NCBI GenBank assembly: GCA_965214305.1
Contig: OZ243949.1
Location: forward strand, 682,001 to 746,000
Length of the DNA stretch: 64,000 bases
Direction: 5' to 3'
Origin: Azophilus sp965214305
GTDB taxonomy: Bacteria; Pseudomonadota; Gammaproteobacteria; Pseudomonadales; Azotimanducaceae
The notes below the pieces were generated by a model. The model was not told the origin of the DNA and did no database searches. It saw only the letters and a list, made by a program, of their open reading frames with translations. The position numbers and the translations under genes were made by a program. Every line of letters begins with the position of its first letter. Position 1 is the stretch's first letter. Positions 1-8,022 of this stretch are shown in pieces.

Positions 1-38
1 CTCGGTGACGGAATATTTTGACATGATAACATTCGCCC

Positions 39-2315
39 TTGGCATTCCCGATTGGAAGCAGACACTTGGCGACCCACCGCGTTCCCTTGCGAGAAATCGG
101 CCTGCTCGCCCTCGGCACTGCGGCCTTGTATGTGTTTCTCGCCGTGGCTTCCTATTCGCCCGCCGATCCCTCCCTCGGCTTCAGCGGCGCCACCGGCCCG
201 ATTCGCAATTGGGTCGGTATGAGTGGCGCCTATGTTGCCGATTTGGTGCTGACACTGCTTGGTCTGGTGGCTTACGGCATTCCCTTGAGCTTGGGTTTGA
301 TGAGCTTGAGCCTGCTGAAAGCACGCCCGTCCGCATCGGTTTGGGTATCACTTGCCGTGCGCGGGCTTAGCTGGTTCGGTTTGGTGCTTTGCGTCTGTGC
401 CCTGATGCAGTTGCATGTCGAGCCGGATCCGGTTCTCCCGGCGGGCGTCGGGGGCATCTTGGGGCATTGGTTCGTGCAACTTGGCATGCCCCTACTTGGT
501 TCAATTGGCTTAACTTTGCTTTGTGTGATGGGTGTGCTGATCGGTGCCCAGGCAGCTATTGGCTTTTCCTGGCTGCAAGTCGCGGAGGTTGTGGGTCGGT
601 GCCTGTACCTGATAGCGCGGCTGTTCATCGGCTATTGGGCCGGGCGCATGGAAACGTCTCGAAGCCAGCGCAAGGCGCGCCAGTCGGCGAAGGCGCGGGT
701 TGGTAAAAGACGCACCGCGCTGTCAAAGGAAAAGATGCGTCGTCAGAATCGCAAAACACCCAAGATTGAGCCGCTTAAACCGGCACCACCCCGCCAAGAC
801 CCACTGTTTGCCGGCGGTCCGACCGGTGAGTTACCCACGATGGCATTGCTCGACGACGAAGATGCGGAAACATCGGCCGGTTATTCCACCGAAGCGCTCG
901 AAGCCATGTCCCGGATGCTTGAATTGAAGTTGAAAGACTTTGGTGTTGATGCCGAGGTGGTGTCGGTGTTGCCGGGGCCGGTGGTTACCCGATTCGAAAT
1001 TCAGCCCGCGCCGGGTATCAAGGTGCAGAAGATTTCCTCGCTGTCCAAGGATTTGGCGCGCTCTTTGGCCGTGGTCAGTGTGCGCATTGTCGAAATCATA
1101 CCCGGCAAGTCGGTGGTCGGCATCGAGATTCCCAACGAAAATCGTGAAATCGTGCGCCTGAAGGACTTGTTTGCGTCGAATGAATTTGTTTCCGCCAAAT
1201 CCCCTCTGACCCTGGCGCTCGGCAAGGACATTGCGGGCACGCCGGTGGTTGCCGATATCACGCGCATGCCCCACCTGCTGGTCGCCGGAACCACCGGCGC
1301 GGGCAAGTCGGTGGGCGTGAATGCCATGTTGTTGAGCATTCTCTACAAATCGCCGCCGACGGAGGTGCGCCTCATTTTGGTAGACCCAAAGATGCTCGAA
1401 CTTTCCAGTTACGAGGGCATCCCCCATCTGCTGACGCCGGTGGTGACCGACATGAATCAGGCGGCCCAGGCACTCAATTGGTGTGTGGGCGAAATGGAGC
1501 GGCGTTATCAACTGATGGCCGCGCTCGGCGTGCGTAATCTGGCCGGTTTCAATAACCGCATTCGGGAAGCCGAGAAGAATAAAGAAACGATCGCGGACCC
1601 ATTGTGGGAAAGCGACGGCGAGGCGACGGAAGTAACGGCGCCGGCCCTGACCCGCTTGCCCTTCATTCTGGTGGTGATCGACGAATTTGCCGACATGATG
1701 ATGATTGTTGGCAAGAAGGTGGAGCAATTGATTGCGCGTATCGCCCAAAAGGCCCGGGCCGCGGGTATCCATCTGGTTTTGGCCACACAGCGCCCGTCGG
1801 TGGATGTCATTACGGGGCTGATAAAGGCCAACATTCCGGCGCGTATGAGTTTCCAAGTCTCCTCCAAGGTGGATTCCCGCACCGTCCTCGACCAGGGCGG
1901 TGCCGAGCAACTGCTCGGCTATGGCGATCTGTTGTTCCTACCACCCGGAACCAGCGTGCCGGTTCGCGTTCACGGGGCCTTTGTCTCCGATGGGGAGGTA
2001 AACCGGGTCGCCAAGGATTGGCGCAAGCGCGGCACACCGGATTACTTGGCGGATGTGCTGCTTGGTGGCGAAGACCCATTTCTGCCGATTGATGGTGGTG
2101 ATTCCGGTTCTGCGGAACAGGACGATCCAATGTACGATGAGGCCGTCCAATTCGTGATCGAATCTCGGCGGCCGTCGATCTCGTCCGTCCAGCGTAAGCT
2201 GCGTATTGGCTATAACCGCGCCGCTCGCCTCATCGAGGCCATGGAAGAAGCGGGGATTGTCTCGAGTATGAACAGCAACGGCAGCCGCGAAGTGCTGGTT
2301 CCTGACCGCGACTAG
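39..2315 (+). CDS. ftsK: DNA translocase FtsK (cell division)
   Basis: Septal DNA pump that moves the chromosome terminus during division and activates XerCD at dif. The 758-residue product has several hydrophobic segments in residues 20-200, a basic linker, then the motor. Walker A (GTTGAGKS) lies near residue 415 and Walker B (VVIDEF) near 545. The C-terminal winged-helix gamma domain (EAVQFVIESRRPSISSVQRK and onward) recognises KOPS sites. The frame has a stop at 27-29 and only weak starts: TTG at 39 and TTG at 66. Both are plausible and I kept the first. Its TAG stop (2313-2315) lies in the CTAG end of a palindromic repeat. lolA follows, an order I recall from many gammaproteobacteria. 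Identity is secure; the start is not. Confidence 0.95.
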   Translation: MAFPIGSRHLATHRVPLREIGLLALGTAALYVFLAVASYSPADPSLGFSGATGPIRNWVGMSGAYVADLVLTLLGLVAYGIPLSLGLMSLSLLKARPSASVWVSLAVRGLSWFGLVLCVCALMQLHVEPDPVLPAGVGGILGHWFVQLGMPLLGSIGLTLLCVMGVLIGAQAAIGFSWLQVAEVVGRCLYLIARLFIGYWAGRMETSRSQRKARQSAKARVGKRRTALSKEKMRRQNRKTPKIEPLKPAPPRQDPLFAGGPTGELPTMALLDDEDAETSAGYSTEALEAMSRMLELKLKDFGVDAEVVSVLPGPVVTRFEIQPAPGIKVQKISSLSKDLARSLAVVSVRIVEIIPGKSVVGIEIPNENREIVRLKDLFASNEFVSAKSPLTLALGKDIAGTPVVADITRMPHLLVAGTTGAGKSVGVNAMLLSILYKSPPTEVRLILVDPKMLELSSYEGIPHLLTPVVTDMNQAAQALNWCVGEMERRYQLMAALGVRNLAGFNNRIREAEKNKETIADPLWESDGEATEVTAPALTRLPFILVVIDEFADMMMIVGKKVEQLIARIAQKARAAGIHLVLATQRPSVDVITGLIKANIPARMSFQVSSKVDSRTVLDQGGAEQLLGYGDLLFLPPGTSVPVRVHGAFVSDGEVNRVAKDWRKRGTPDYLADVLLGGEDPFLPIDGGDSGSAEQDDPMYDEAVQFVIESRRPSISSVQRKLRIGYNRAARLIEAMEEAGIVSSMNSNGSREVLVPDRD

Positions 2316-2478
2316 GAACCTCTGCCTGCGGAATTCGCGGCTGCAAATCCGCTCTCATCCGCCCCGTCGGCCGCTCGATTTCGTTGCATATGGCTCGATA
2401 TTCGCCTCAATCGACCAACCGACGGGGCGGCGATAGCGGCTTTTCGCTTTCGCGACTTCCGAAGGCAGAGGCTCCTAG
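2312..2478. repeat. R1 palindromic element, full copy 1
   Basis: This 167-bp imperfect palindrome begins CTAGGAACC and ends GGCTCCTAG. Outer arms pair (CTCTGCC.GCGGAA with the complement near 2455-2470) and an inner stem pairs GCCCCGTCGG (around 2360) with CCGACGGGGC (around 2420). It fills most of the ftsK-lolA gap and contains the ftsK stop codon. Three other copies of exactly 167 bp occur at 8918, 14731 and 60009. Confidence 0.9.
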
Positions 2479-2533
2479 CGCTGGAACCAACGGATACGGC
2501 ATTATCGGTTGGTTCTGGTATGGGTGTTGTCGC

Positions 2534-3193
2534 ATGGCACAAAATCGCATTCACTCGCATGCTTGGAACCATTGGCGGAACCGGGTAGCGCCTCGTTTTG
2601 CGTTGGCCTGCTTGTTGTTTGCTGTTGGGGGTGCCTGTCATGACGGATGGGCTGATGCGCGCGATGAACTGGGCTTGCGCTTGGACGGCCTGGAACACTT
2701 GGCCGCCGACTTCACCCAGCGTCTTGAAGATGCGCGGGGGCAACTCATTGAGGAATCCTCCGGCCGGGTACGGCTGCAGCCGCCCAACTTCCGTTGGGAG
2801 GTCACCGAGCCGCATGCCCAGGTGTTGGTTGTCACGGCGGATGAGCTGAAGGTCTACGATCCGGATCTGGAACAGATGACGGTGCGGCCGCTGGCCGATG
2901 CCTTGGAAGACACGCCGTTGGCGCTACTCACCCAAGACGGAGTGATACTGGACGAGAACCAAGATGTGATACGGCTCGACGGCAATCGCTTTCGTGTGCG
3001 GCCGCAGGCCCCCAACGCCCTGTTCGATGAGTTGATACTGACCTTCGGCGACGGCGGTGAACTGGCTGGCCTTAGCATTCGCGACCACCTCGGCCAGCGT
3101 ACCCTCATTCGCTTTCAGCGGTTCCAAGAGGCTGCGGTGATACAACCCGACGATTTTCAACTGGAAGTGCCCCCCGGAACCGATGTCTATTGA
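2534..3193 (+). CDS. lolA: Outer-membrane lipoprotein carrier LolA
   Basis: Periplasmic chaperone that takes lipoproteins from LolCDE to LolB at the outer membrane. The 219-residue product starts with a basic N terminus and a hydrophobic signal segment (RFALACLLFAVGGA) ending near GWA|DAR. The mature part has the family pattern: LxxLxxLxADFTQ, then FRWEVTEP, then a C-terminal IRFxxF stretch. An upstream in-frame ATG at 2384 lies inside repeat R1 and would add 50 residues before the signal peptide, so ATG 2534 is preferred. The gene sits between ftsK and crcB. In the order I recall, rarA normally follows lolA; it is absent here. Confidence 0.9.
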   Translation: MAQNRIHSHAWNHWRNRVAPRFALACLLFAVGGACHDGWADARDELGLRLDGLEHLAADFTQRLEDARGQLIEESSGRVRLQPPNFRWEVTEPHAQVLVVTADELKVYDPDLEQMTVRPLADALEDTPLALLTQDGVILDENQDVIRLDGNRFRVRPQAPNALFDELILTFGDGGELAGLSIRDHLGQRTLIRFQRFQEAAVIQPDDFQLEVPPGTDVY

Positions 3194-3259
3194 TGCGGCC
3201 CAAGATGACAGGCGGCCGGGCGCCGCCACCGAAGCCCAAGACGAAGAGGAAGCTTTCGT

Positions 3260-3628
3260 ATGTTGGCTAACTTGGCCTGGGTTGCGCTAGGCGGTGCCTT
3301 GGGTGCGGCACTGCGCTACCTGTTATCCGCTACGCTACAGACGGGGGCTGCCTTTCCCACGGCAACCCTAACCGTCAATATGGTCGGTTCGCTGGCCATC
3401 GGTTTGGCATGGGGTGCCTGGGCCGCCGCCCCCTGGTTCCAGGATTGGGGGCGGGCATTGCTTGTGGTGGGCGTATTGGGTGGATTCACCACTTTCTCCG
3501 CTTTTTCCCTTGAGGTGCTAACACTGGTGCAGGCGGAACGGCTGTGGTCGGCTGGCTTGTATGTGGTGGCCAGCCTGATGGGTTGCCTCGCCGCGGTTTG
3601 GTTAGGCTATCGTCTGACCCTGGATTGA
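3260..3628 (+). CDS. crcB: Fluoride ion channel CrcB/FluC
   Basis: Small dual-topology channel that exports fluoride. The 122 residues form four hydrophobic helices. Family motifs are present: GGxLGAxLRY at the N terminus, TLTVNMVGS (conserved Asn) in helix 2, and GGFTTFSAFS in helix 3, where the Phe-box and the Thr/Ser that line the pore lie. A GA-rich Shine-Dalgarno (AGAGGAAG) precedes ATG 3260. The 66-bp gap from lolA holds a GC hairpin (GGCGGC at 3211-3216 with GCCGCC at 3222-3227) but no recognisable fluoride riboswitch. serS follows after a palindromic repeat. Confidence 0.95.
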   Translation: MLANLAWVALGGALGAALRYLLSATLQTGAAFPTATLTVNMVGSLAIGLAWGAWAAAPWFQDWGRALLVVGVLGGFTTFSAFSLEVLTLVQAERLWSAGLYVVASLMGCLAAVWLGYRLTLD

Positions 3629-3686
3629 CCCGGGCTCTGTACTCATTGAACTGTCGTGCTTACCAAGAGTTGGTCTACTCCTTGGC

Positions 3687-3804
3687 GGCGCCTGTGCCCG
3701 CGGGGCTTCCCTTGTGGCCTGTTAAGCTCGTCCCATCCCCCCTCGTACAGCGAGTCGATGATGCCCAAGGCCGCAAGGGAAGCCCCGCGGGCACAGGCGC
3801 CTAG
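3687..3804. repeat. R2 palindromic element, copy 1
   Basis: Long hairpin. The left arm 3687-3720 (GGCGCCTGTGCCCGCGG and onward) and right arm 3767-3800 pair at 33 of 34 positions, and the copy ends in CTAG. The loop starts with GTTAAGCTCG, close to the GTTCAGCTCG of the other R2 copies. It fills the crcB-serS gap and may act as a terminator or RNA-stability hairpin. Confidence 0.85.
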
Positions 3805-3866
3805 CAAGCTGTGTTTGCGGTTGTGTGCGGGTTTAAAATTGCTGTCAGGCATTACGGAATCGAATC

Positions 3867-5147
3867 ATGTTGGATATCCGACTTCTGAGACAAGACCCGG
3901 AGGCGATTGCCCAGCGTCTCAAAACCAAGGGCTTTACATTGGATACCGCCCATTTTCTGACATTGGAAGCGGATCGCGCGGCCATGCAGCGGCAAACGGA
4001 AGAACTGCAACAGGAACGCAACCGGAAATCCAAGGCCATCGGTCAAGCCAAGGGGAGAGGAGAAGACATTGCCCCTCTGGTCGCCGAAATCGACGGCCTG
4101 GGAGACCGGTTGCAGAGCGCGCGAGCCCGCCTTGCCGAGATTCAAGAGCGGCTCGCCACCTTCCTGCAAACCATTCCCAATCTGCCGGACCACTCCGTGC
4201 CCGAGGGCAAAGACGAGTCGGATAATCTGGAAATTCGCACTTGGCGTACTCCCCCCGTTTTCCATTTTGAACCGCTCGATCATGTGGATTTGGCGGCGGA
4301 CGGTGCCCTCGACTTCGCGGCGGCGGCGAAGATAAGCGGTGCCCGTTATGTGGTGATGAAAGGGGCGGTGGCGCGGCTGCACCGGGCGCTGACTCAGTTC
4401 ATGCTCGACACCCATGTCGGTGTACACGGCTATACGGAAGTCTATGTGCCCTACATCATCAACGCAGCCGCACTTTTCGGTACCGGCCAGTTGCCGAAAT
4501 TCGCACAGGATCAGTTTCAAATTGCGGAACTCCCGGAATCCTATCTGGTGCCGACCGCCGAAGTACCGGTCACCAATATCTATCGCGAAACCATCCTGGA
4601 TGCGCAGGCCCTGCCCATCCGCCACGTTTGTCACACACCCTGTTTCCGCCGCGAAGCCGGAACCTACGGCAAAGACACCCGCGGCATGATTCGCCAACAC
4701 CAGTTCGAAAAGGTGGAACTGGTGCAGCTAACCCTGCCCGAGGCATCTTGGCGGGCGCTGGAGGAATTGACGAGCCATGCCGAAGCCATTCTGCAGCAAT
4801 TGGAATTGCCGTATCGGGCCGTTGCGCTCTGCGGTGGCGAGTTGGGTTTTGCCTCGGCCAAGACCATCGATTTGGAAGTCTGGTTACCCGGACAACAGCG
4901 CTATCGGGAAATCTCTTCCTGTAGCAACTTTCTGGATTTCCAGGCTCGCCGCATGATGGCGCGGTATCGCAACCCCGGCTCCGGCAAACCGGACTATGTC
5001 CATACGCTCAACGGTTCCGGCCTGGCCGTTGGCCGCACCTTGATTGCGGTGCTGGAAAACTACCAGGACGGGGAGGGTAAAGTAGCGGTGCCCAAGGTGC
5101 TGCGCGATTATATGGGCGGCGCGGCCAGCCTCGATATCGTGGCCTAG
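3867..5147 (+). CDS. serS: Seryl-tRNA synthetase
   Basis: Charges tRNA-Ser (and tRNA-Sec where present) with serine using ATP. The 426-residue length is normal. Residues 1-110 form the charged antiparallel coiled coil that holds the tRNA long arm (MLDIRLLRQDPEAIAQRL). The class II catalytic core follows, with motif 2 (FRREAGTYGKDTRG, near residue 257) and motif 3 (GSGLAVGRTLIAVLE, near 385). The conserved EISSCSNFxDFQ stretch for serine binding is present. It starts 62 bp after an R2 hairpin and is followed by cysG after 42 bp. Confidence 0.97.
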   Translation: MLDIRLLRQDPEAIAQRLKTKGFTLDTAHFLTLEADRAAMQRQTEELQQERNRKSKAIGQAKGRGEDIAPLVAEIDGLGDRLQSARARLAEIQERLATFLQTIPNLPDHSVPEGKDESDNLEIRTWRTPPVFHFEPLDHVDLAADGALDFAAAAKISGARYVVMKGAVARLHRALTQFMLDTHVGVHGYTEVYVPYIINAAALFGTGQLPKFAQDQFQIAELPESYLVPTAEVPVTNIYRETILDAQALPIRHVCHTPCFRREAGTYGKDTRGMIRQHQFEKVELVQLTLPEASWRALEELTSHAEAILQQLELPYRAVALCGGELGFASAKTIDLEVWLPGQQRYREISSCSNFLDFQARRMMARYRNPGSGKPDYVHTLNGSGLAVGRTLIAVLENYQDGEGKVAVPKVLRDYMGGAASLDIVA

Positions 5148-5189
5148 TTTCATGCATGGGTTGGGCTAGCGCCTTGCGTGGAGTCGGTG

Positions 5190-6545
5190 TTGGATTACCT
5201 GCCTCTCTTTGTGGATTTGCGTGATCGGGATTGCCTGGTCGTGGGTGGCGGTAGCGTCGCCCTGCGCAAAATCGAACTGCTGTTGAGGGCGGGCGCGCGG
5301 GTTCGGGTGGTGGCGCCGGAATGCTGCGCGGCGGTTCAGAACTTGGTGGACGCGGGCACCATCACGCTGGTGCCTCGGGTCTATGCGCCGGGGGATGAGC
5401 AGGGGCAAGCGCTGGTCATCGCCGCCACCGACAACGATGCCGTTAATGCACGGGTATACCGCCGGTGTCGAGCCTTGGGCACGCTCGTTAACACGGTCGA
5501 TGCGCCGAGCCTCAGTTCCACTATTTTCCCGAGTATCGTTGATCGCGACCCGGTGCTGGTTGCCATTTCCAGCGGTGGTCGTTCGCCAACCTTGGCGCGT
5601 ATGGTGCGTGGCCGGTTGGAATCCCGCCTTTCGCCAGCCCTGGGTCGAGTCGCCGAATTTGTGGCGGCCAGACGCGCCGAAGTGAAGAAGAAGATCGGTT
5701 CCGTCGATGGGCGGCGCCGATTCTGGGAACGGGTGCTTGATGGGGCGGTTGCGGAACTGGTGATGAACAACCAAACCGAACGCGCCGCCCGGCGCTTCGC
5801 CGAGGAGTTGGTGCAAGAGGGTGGGGCCGCTGGACTGGTGGCGCTGGTGGGCGCGGGGCCGGGCGACCCGGAATTGATTACCGTGCGCGGCCTACGCCTG
5901 TTGCAACAAGCCGATGTGGTGCTCTACGACAACTTGGTGAACGAGCGCATCCTCGACTACGCGCGCCGCGATGCCGAGCGCATCTATGTCGGCAAACGCC
6001 GAAGCTTCCCGGGTACCCGGCAGGAAGCCATCAATAACCTGTTGTTGGAACTCGCCTCCGCCGGGCGCTCTGTTGTCCGACTCAAGGGTGGTGATCCAAT
6101 GATTTTCGGACGCGGCGGCGAAGAAATTGAAACCCTTGCCGCCGAGGGTATCGATTGCGTGGTCGTACCGGGCATCACGGCGGCGCTCGGAGCGGCCAGC
6201 TATGCGGGCATCCCGCTCACCCACCGGGAGCTGGCCCACTCGGTGCGCTTTGTCACGGGCCACAGGGTACAGAATCAAGTCAACCTCAACTGGCCGGAAA
6301 TGATCGACCCGAAGCAGACACTGGTTATCTATATGGGTTTACTTGGCTTGGCGGAGATTTGCACAAAACTAATCGCCAACGGGCTGCCGCCGGAAACCCC
6401 CGCGCTATTGATCGAACGTGCCACCCTGCCCGAGCGTCAGGAAATTGCCGCCCCCATCAAGCATTTGGCCGATGCGGTTACGCAAAGCGACCTGCGCGGC
6501 CCAACCCTCGTGATTGTCGGCAAGGTGGTTGGGCTGCGGCGTTGA
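5190..6545 (+). CDS. cysG: Siroheme synthase CysG (trifunctional)
   Basis: Makes siroheme from uroporphyrinogen III, for sulfite and nitrite reductases. The N-terminal part (about residues 1-150) is the NAD-dependent precorrin-2 dehydrogenase/ferrochelatase (LPLFVDLRDRDCLVVGGGSV). The C-terminal part (about 210-450) is uroporphyrinogen III methyltransferase, with VGAGPGDPELITVRG, VRLKGGDPMIFGRGGEE and VVPGITAALG. Homologues usually begin MDYLPLF. That matches TTG 5190, which has GGAG six bases upstream; the in-frame GTG at 5178 is the alternative and adds four residues. The gene faces the tus cluster. Confidence 0.95.
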   Translation: MDYLPLFVDLRDRDCLVVGGGSVALRKIELLLRAGARVRVVAPECCAAVQNLVDAGTITLVPRVYAPGDEQGQALVIAATDNDAVNARVYRRCRALGTLVNTVDAPSLSSTIFPSIVDRDPVLVAISSGGRSPTLARMVRGRLESRLSPALGRVAEFVAARRAEVKKKIGSVDGRRRFWERVLDGAVAELVMNNQTERAARRFAEELVQEGGAAGLVALVGAGPGDPELITVRGLRLLQQADVVLYDNLVNERILDYARRDAERIYVGKRRSFPGTRQEAINNLLLELASAGRSVVRLKGGDPMIFGRGGEEIETLAAEGIDCVVVPGITAALGAASYAGIPLTHRELAHSVRFVTGHRVQNQVNLNWPEMIDPKQTLVIYMGLLGLAEICTKLIANGLPPETPALLIERATLPERQEIAAPIKHLADAVTQSDLRGPTLVIVGKVVGLRR

Positions 6546-6590
6546 CGATAGGTCTGTACGAAGCCGCCCTTGGTGCAATAGGCACCCTAG

Positions 6591-6893
6591 CTAAAGGCAA
6601 TGGGTCGGTCGCGGCAATCCGGCAATCTTGGCTGCCAATTTGGCCGGATTGCCGGGAAAGAGACGCAATAGGTATAGGCTGGTGCCCTTCTCGGAGCCCA
6701 GGGTTTCACGCACGCATTTCACGAGCGGGCGCATGGCCGGGCTGATGTGATACTTATTATAATAGTTGCGCAGTAATCCAATGATTTCCCAATGTTTATC
6801 TGTCAAGCGAATGCCGCATTGACGGGCAATTTGATGCGCCGTCCGCTCATCCCAAGCGGCGAGATCGGTCAAATAACCCTCTTTGTCGGTCAT
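6591..6893 (-). CDS. tusE: Sulfur-relay protein TusE (DsrC family)
   Basis: Last sulfur carrier of the relay that passes persulfide to MnmA for 2-thiolation of tRNA wobble uridine. The 100-residue product ends GLPRPTHCL, with the conserved penultimate Cys99. The second C-terminal Cys found in true DsrC of dissimilatory sulfur metabolism (ACKMAGLPKP context) is Ala here (LAAKIAGLPRP). This assigns it to the TusE branch. An upstream in-frame extension to 7109 lies over tusB, so ATG 6893 is chosen. It is last in the tusD-C-B-E order, 16 bp after tusB. Confidence 0.9.
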   Translation of the reverse strand: MTDKEGYLTDLAAWDERTAHQIARQCGIRLTDKHWEIIGLLRNYYNKYHISPAMRPLVKCVRETLGSEKGTSLYLLRLFPGNPAKLAAKIAGLPRPTHCL

Positions 6894-6909
6894 GGTTGGG
6901 CGGGCCACC

Positions 6910-7179
6910 TCAGCGGCTCCAGGTAACGATGGGGGAATGTTTTTCAACGAGTCGCACGAAGCCATCGTAGTTGACGATTGCAACCCCCGCAGCAACCCGC
7001 TCCAAGAGACCCCGAGCCTGTAAATCGCTTGCCAGCGCATGCAACGACGCCGGTACTCGGAGTTGGCGCCGGGCCCCGTACACGCCATCTTCAATGAGCA
7101 ACACGGCATCCTCGGCGTTCAACAGCGACAGGCAGGAATCCAGAGCGGCGGCCGCGTTGACGATATGAAGCGTAGCCAT
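6910..7179 (-). CDS. tusB: Sulfur-relay protein TusB (DsrH family)
   Basis: Small subunit of the TusBCD complex, which takes sulfur from TusA and passes it to TusE. The 89-residue product begins MATLHIVN and has the DsrH pattern DAVLLIEDGVY near residue 24. ATG 7179 overlaps the tusC TAA by one base, which suggests translational coupling. A longer frame would run into tusC and is not credible. Confidence 0.87.
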   Translation of the reverse strand: MATLHIVNAAAALDSCLSLLNAEDAVLLIEDGVYGARRQLRVPASLHALASDLQARGLLERVAAGVAIVNYDGFVRLVEKHSPIVTWSR

Positions 7180-7541
7180 TAGCCCGACACCACGGCATGT
7201 TGCGAAGCGATAAGCTCGCGTTGCCCGTCCTTGTCCAATATCTCGACCGGAAGGCAACAGTCCGCCAAGCCCAGACCGAGACCGCGCATTGAATCCCGGC
7301 ACACATAAAGCCGGTTCAGTTCGTATTCCGGCAGTGCCTGGAGAACCTTGCCGAGGGTGCGTTGTCCAACCGCGGAGCCATCCTGCCCCTTCAGCAACTG
7401 GTAGAGACCGGCACCCCTGAACAGCACGCTCACCTCTTGGTCGAATACACCGGCCACCAGTACCGCTTCCAATGTCTCCAGGGCGCGGGCGGAAGAGTAG
7501 GGCGGTTGGGCCAATAGGAATAGGATGCGCTTGGGGGTCAT
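7179..7541 (-). CDS. tusC: Sulfur-relay protein TusC (DsrF family)
   Basis: Middle subunit of TusBCD. The 120 residues begin KRILFLLAQPPYSSARALETLEAVL, a DsrE/F-like fold start. LYVCRDSM follows near residue 78, and the end is PVEILDKDGQRELI. It overlaps tusB by one base and lies 88 bp after tusD. That gap shows no obvious gene. Confidence 0.87.
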   Translation of the reverse strand: MTPKRILFLLAQPPYSSARALETLEAVLVAGVFDQEVSVLFRGAGLYQLLKGQDGSAVGQRTLGKVLQALPEYELNRLYVCRDSMRGLGLGLADCCLPVEILDKDGQRELIASQHAVVSG

Positions 7542-7629
7542 GGTTGGTGCCCGATGGCGTCAGCCAAAATCGACGGGATCATGTACTTTTCGCCGGCGGC
7601 GCTCAAGGCGGAAAACAGCCATGCCTTGG

Positions 7630-8022
7630 TCAGGCGGCGAAGGTAATGAAGCGGTCGCTGGCAGTAATGGCATCTATAAGTTGTCCGAGCCCGACAACGG
7701 TGAAGCTTGGATGAACGGTGACGGCGGGCTTATCGTACCGCTCCCGCTCCTGTTCATTGAGCATGCCGCGCTTTAGCGAGTTGGCGATGCAGGCGGCAAG
7801 TTCCATGCCGTGGCGTTGCTGCAGCGCCACCCACCCGGCGTGGACATCGTCTTCATCCTGGGGCGCAACGGCTTGGCTGCCCGCCGTCAAGACGCCTTCG
7901 TGGTAGAAAAAAACGCGATGAATTTGGTGGCCCAGAGCCAGTGCCCGCTCGGCAAAGCGCAGGGCGCTGCGCGCGGCCTCGGAAGAGTAGGGTGCGCCAT
8001 GCACGGCAATGGCGATCAGCAT
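7630..8022 (-). CDS. tusD: Sulfur-relay protein TusD (DsrE family)
   Basis: Persulfide-carrying subunit of TusBCD. The 130 residues contain the active-site cysteine in ELAACIANSLKRG; by my count this is Cys78, the position I recall for the catalytic Cys in E. coli TusD. The N terminus (IAVHGAPYSSEAARSALRFA) and the HRVFFYHEGV strand are typical. It starts inside the last codons of the upstream nuclease gene (7-bp overlap), so the nuclease and tus genes probably share a transcript. Confidence 0.9.
   Translation of the reverse strand: MLIAIAVHGAPYSSEAARSALRFAERALALGHQIHRVFFYHEGVLTAGSQAVAPQDEDDVHAGWVALQQRHGMELAACIANSLKRGMLNEQERERYDKPAVTVHPSFTVVGLGQLIDAITASDRFITFAA

Noticed and set aside
831..1910. 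Long open frame on the minus strand inside ftsK
   Set aside because: It is the antisense shadow of a strongly supported gene, with low-complexity His/Arg-rich translation and no domain.
2384..2533. N-terminal extension of LolA
   Set aside because: The extra 50 residues are encoded by the R1 palindrome and would precede the signal peptide.
3194..3259. Possible fluoride riboswitch before crcB
   Set aside because: The leader is only 66 bp and lacks the GGNGATG and pseudoknot pattern of the crcB motif; only a simple GC hairpin is present.
6591..8022. Dissimilatory sulfur oxidation (dsrEFH-dsrC)
   Set aside because: The DsrC-type second cysteine is absent, so this is the tus relay.
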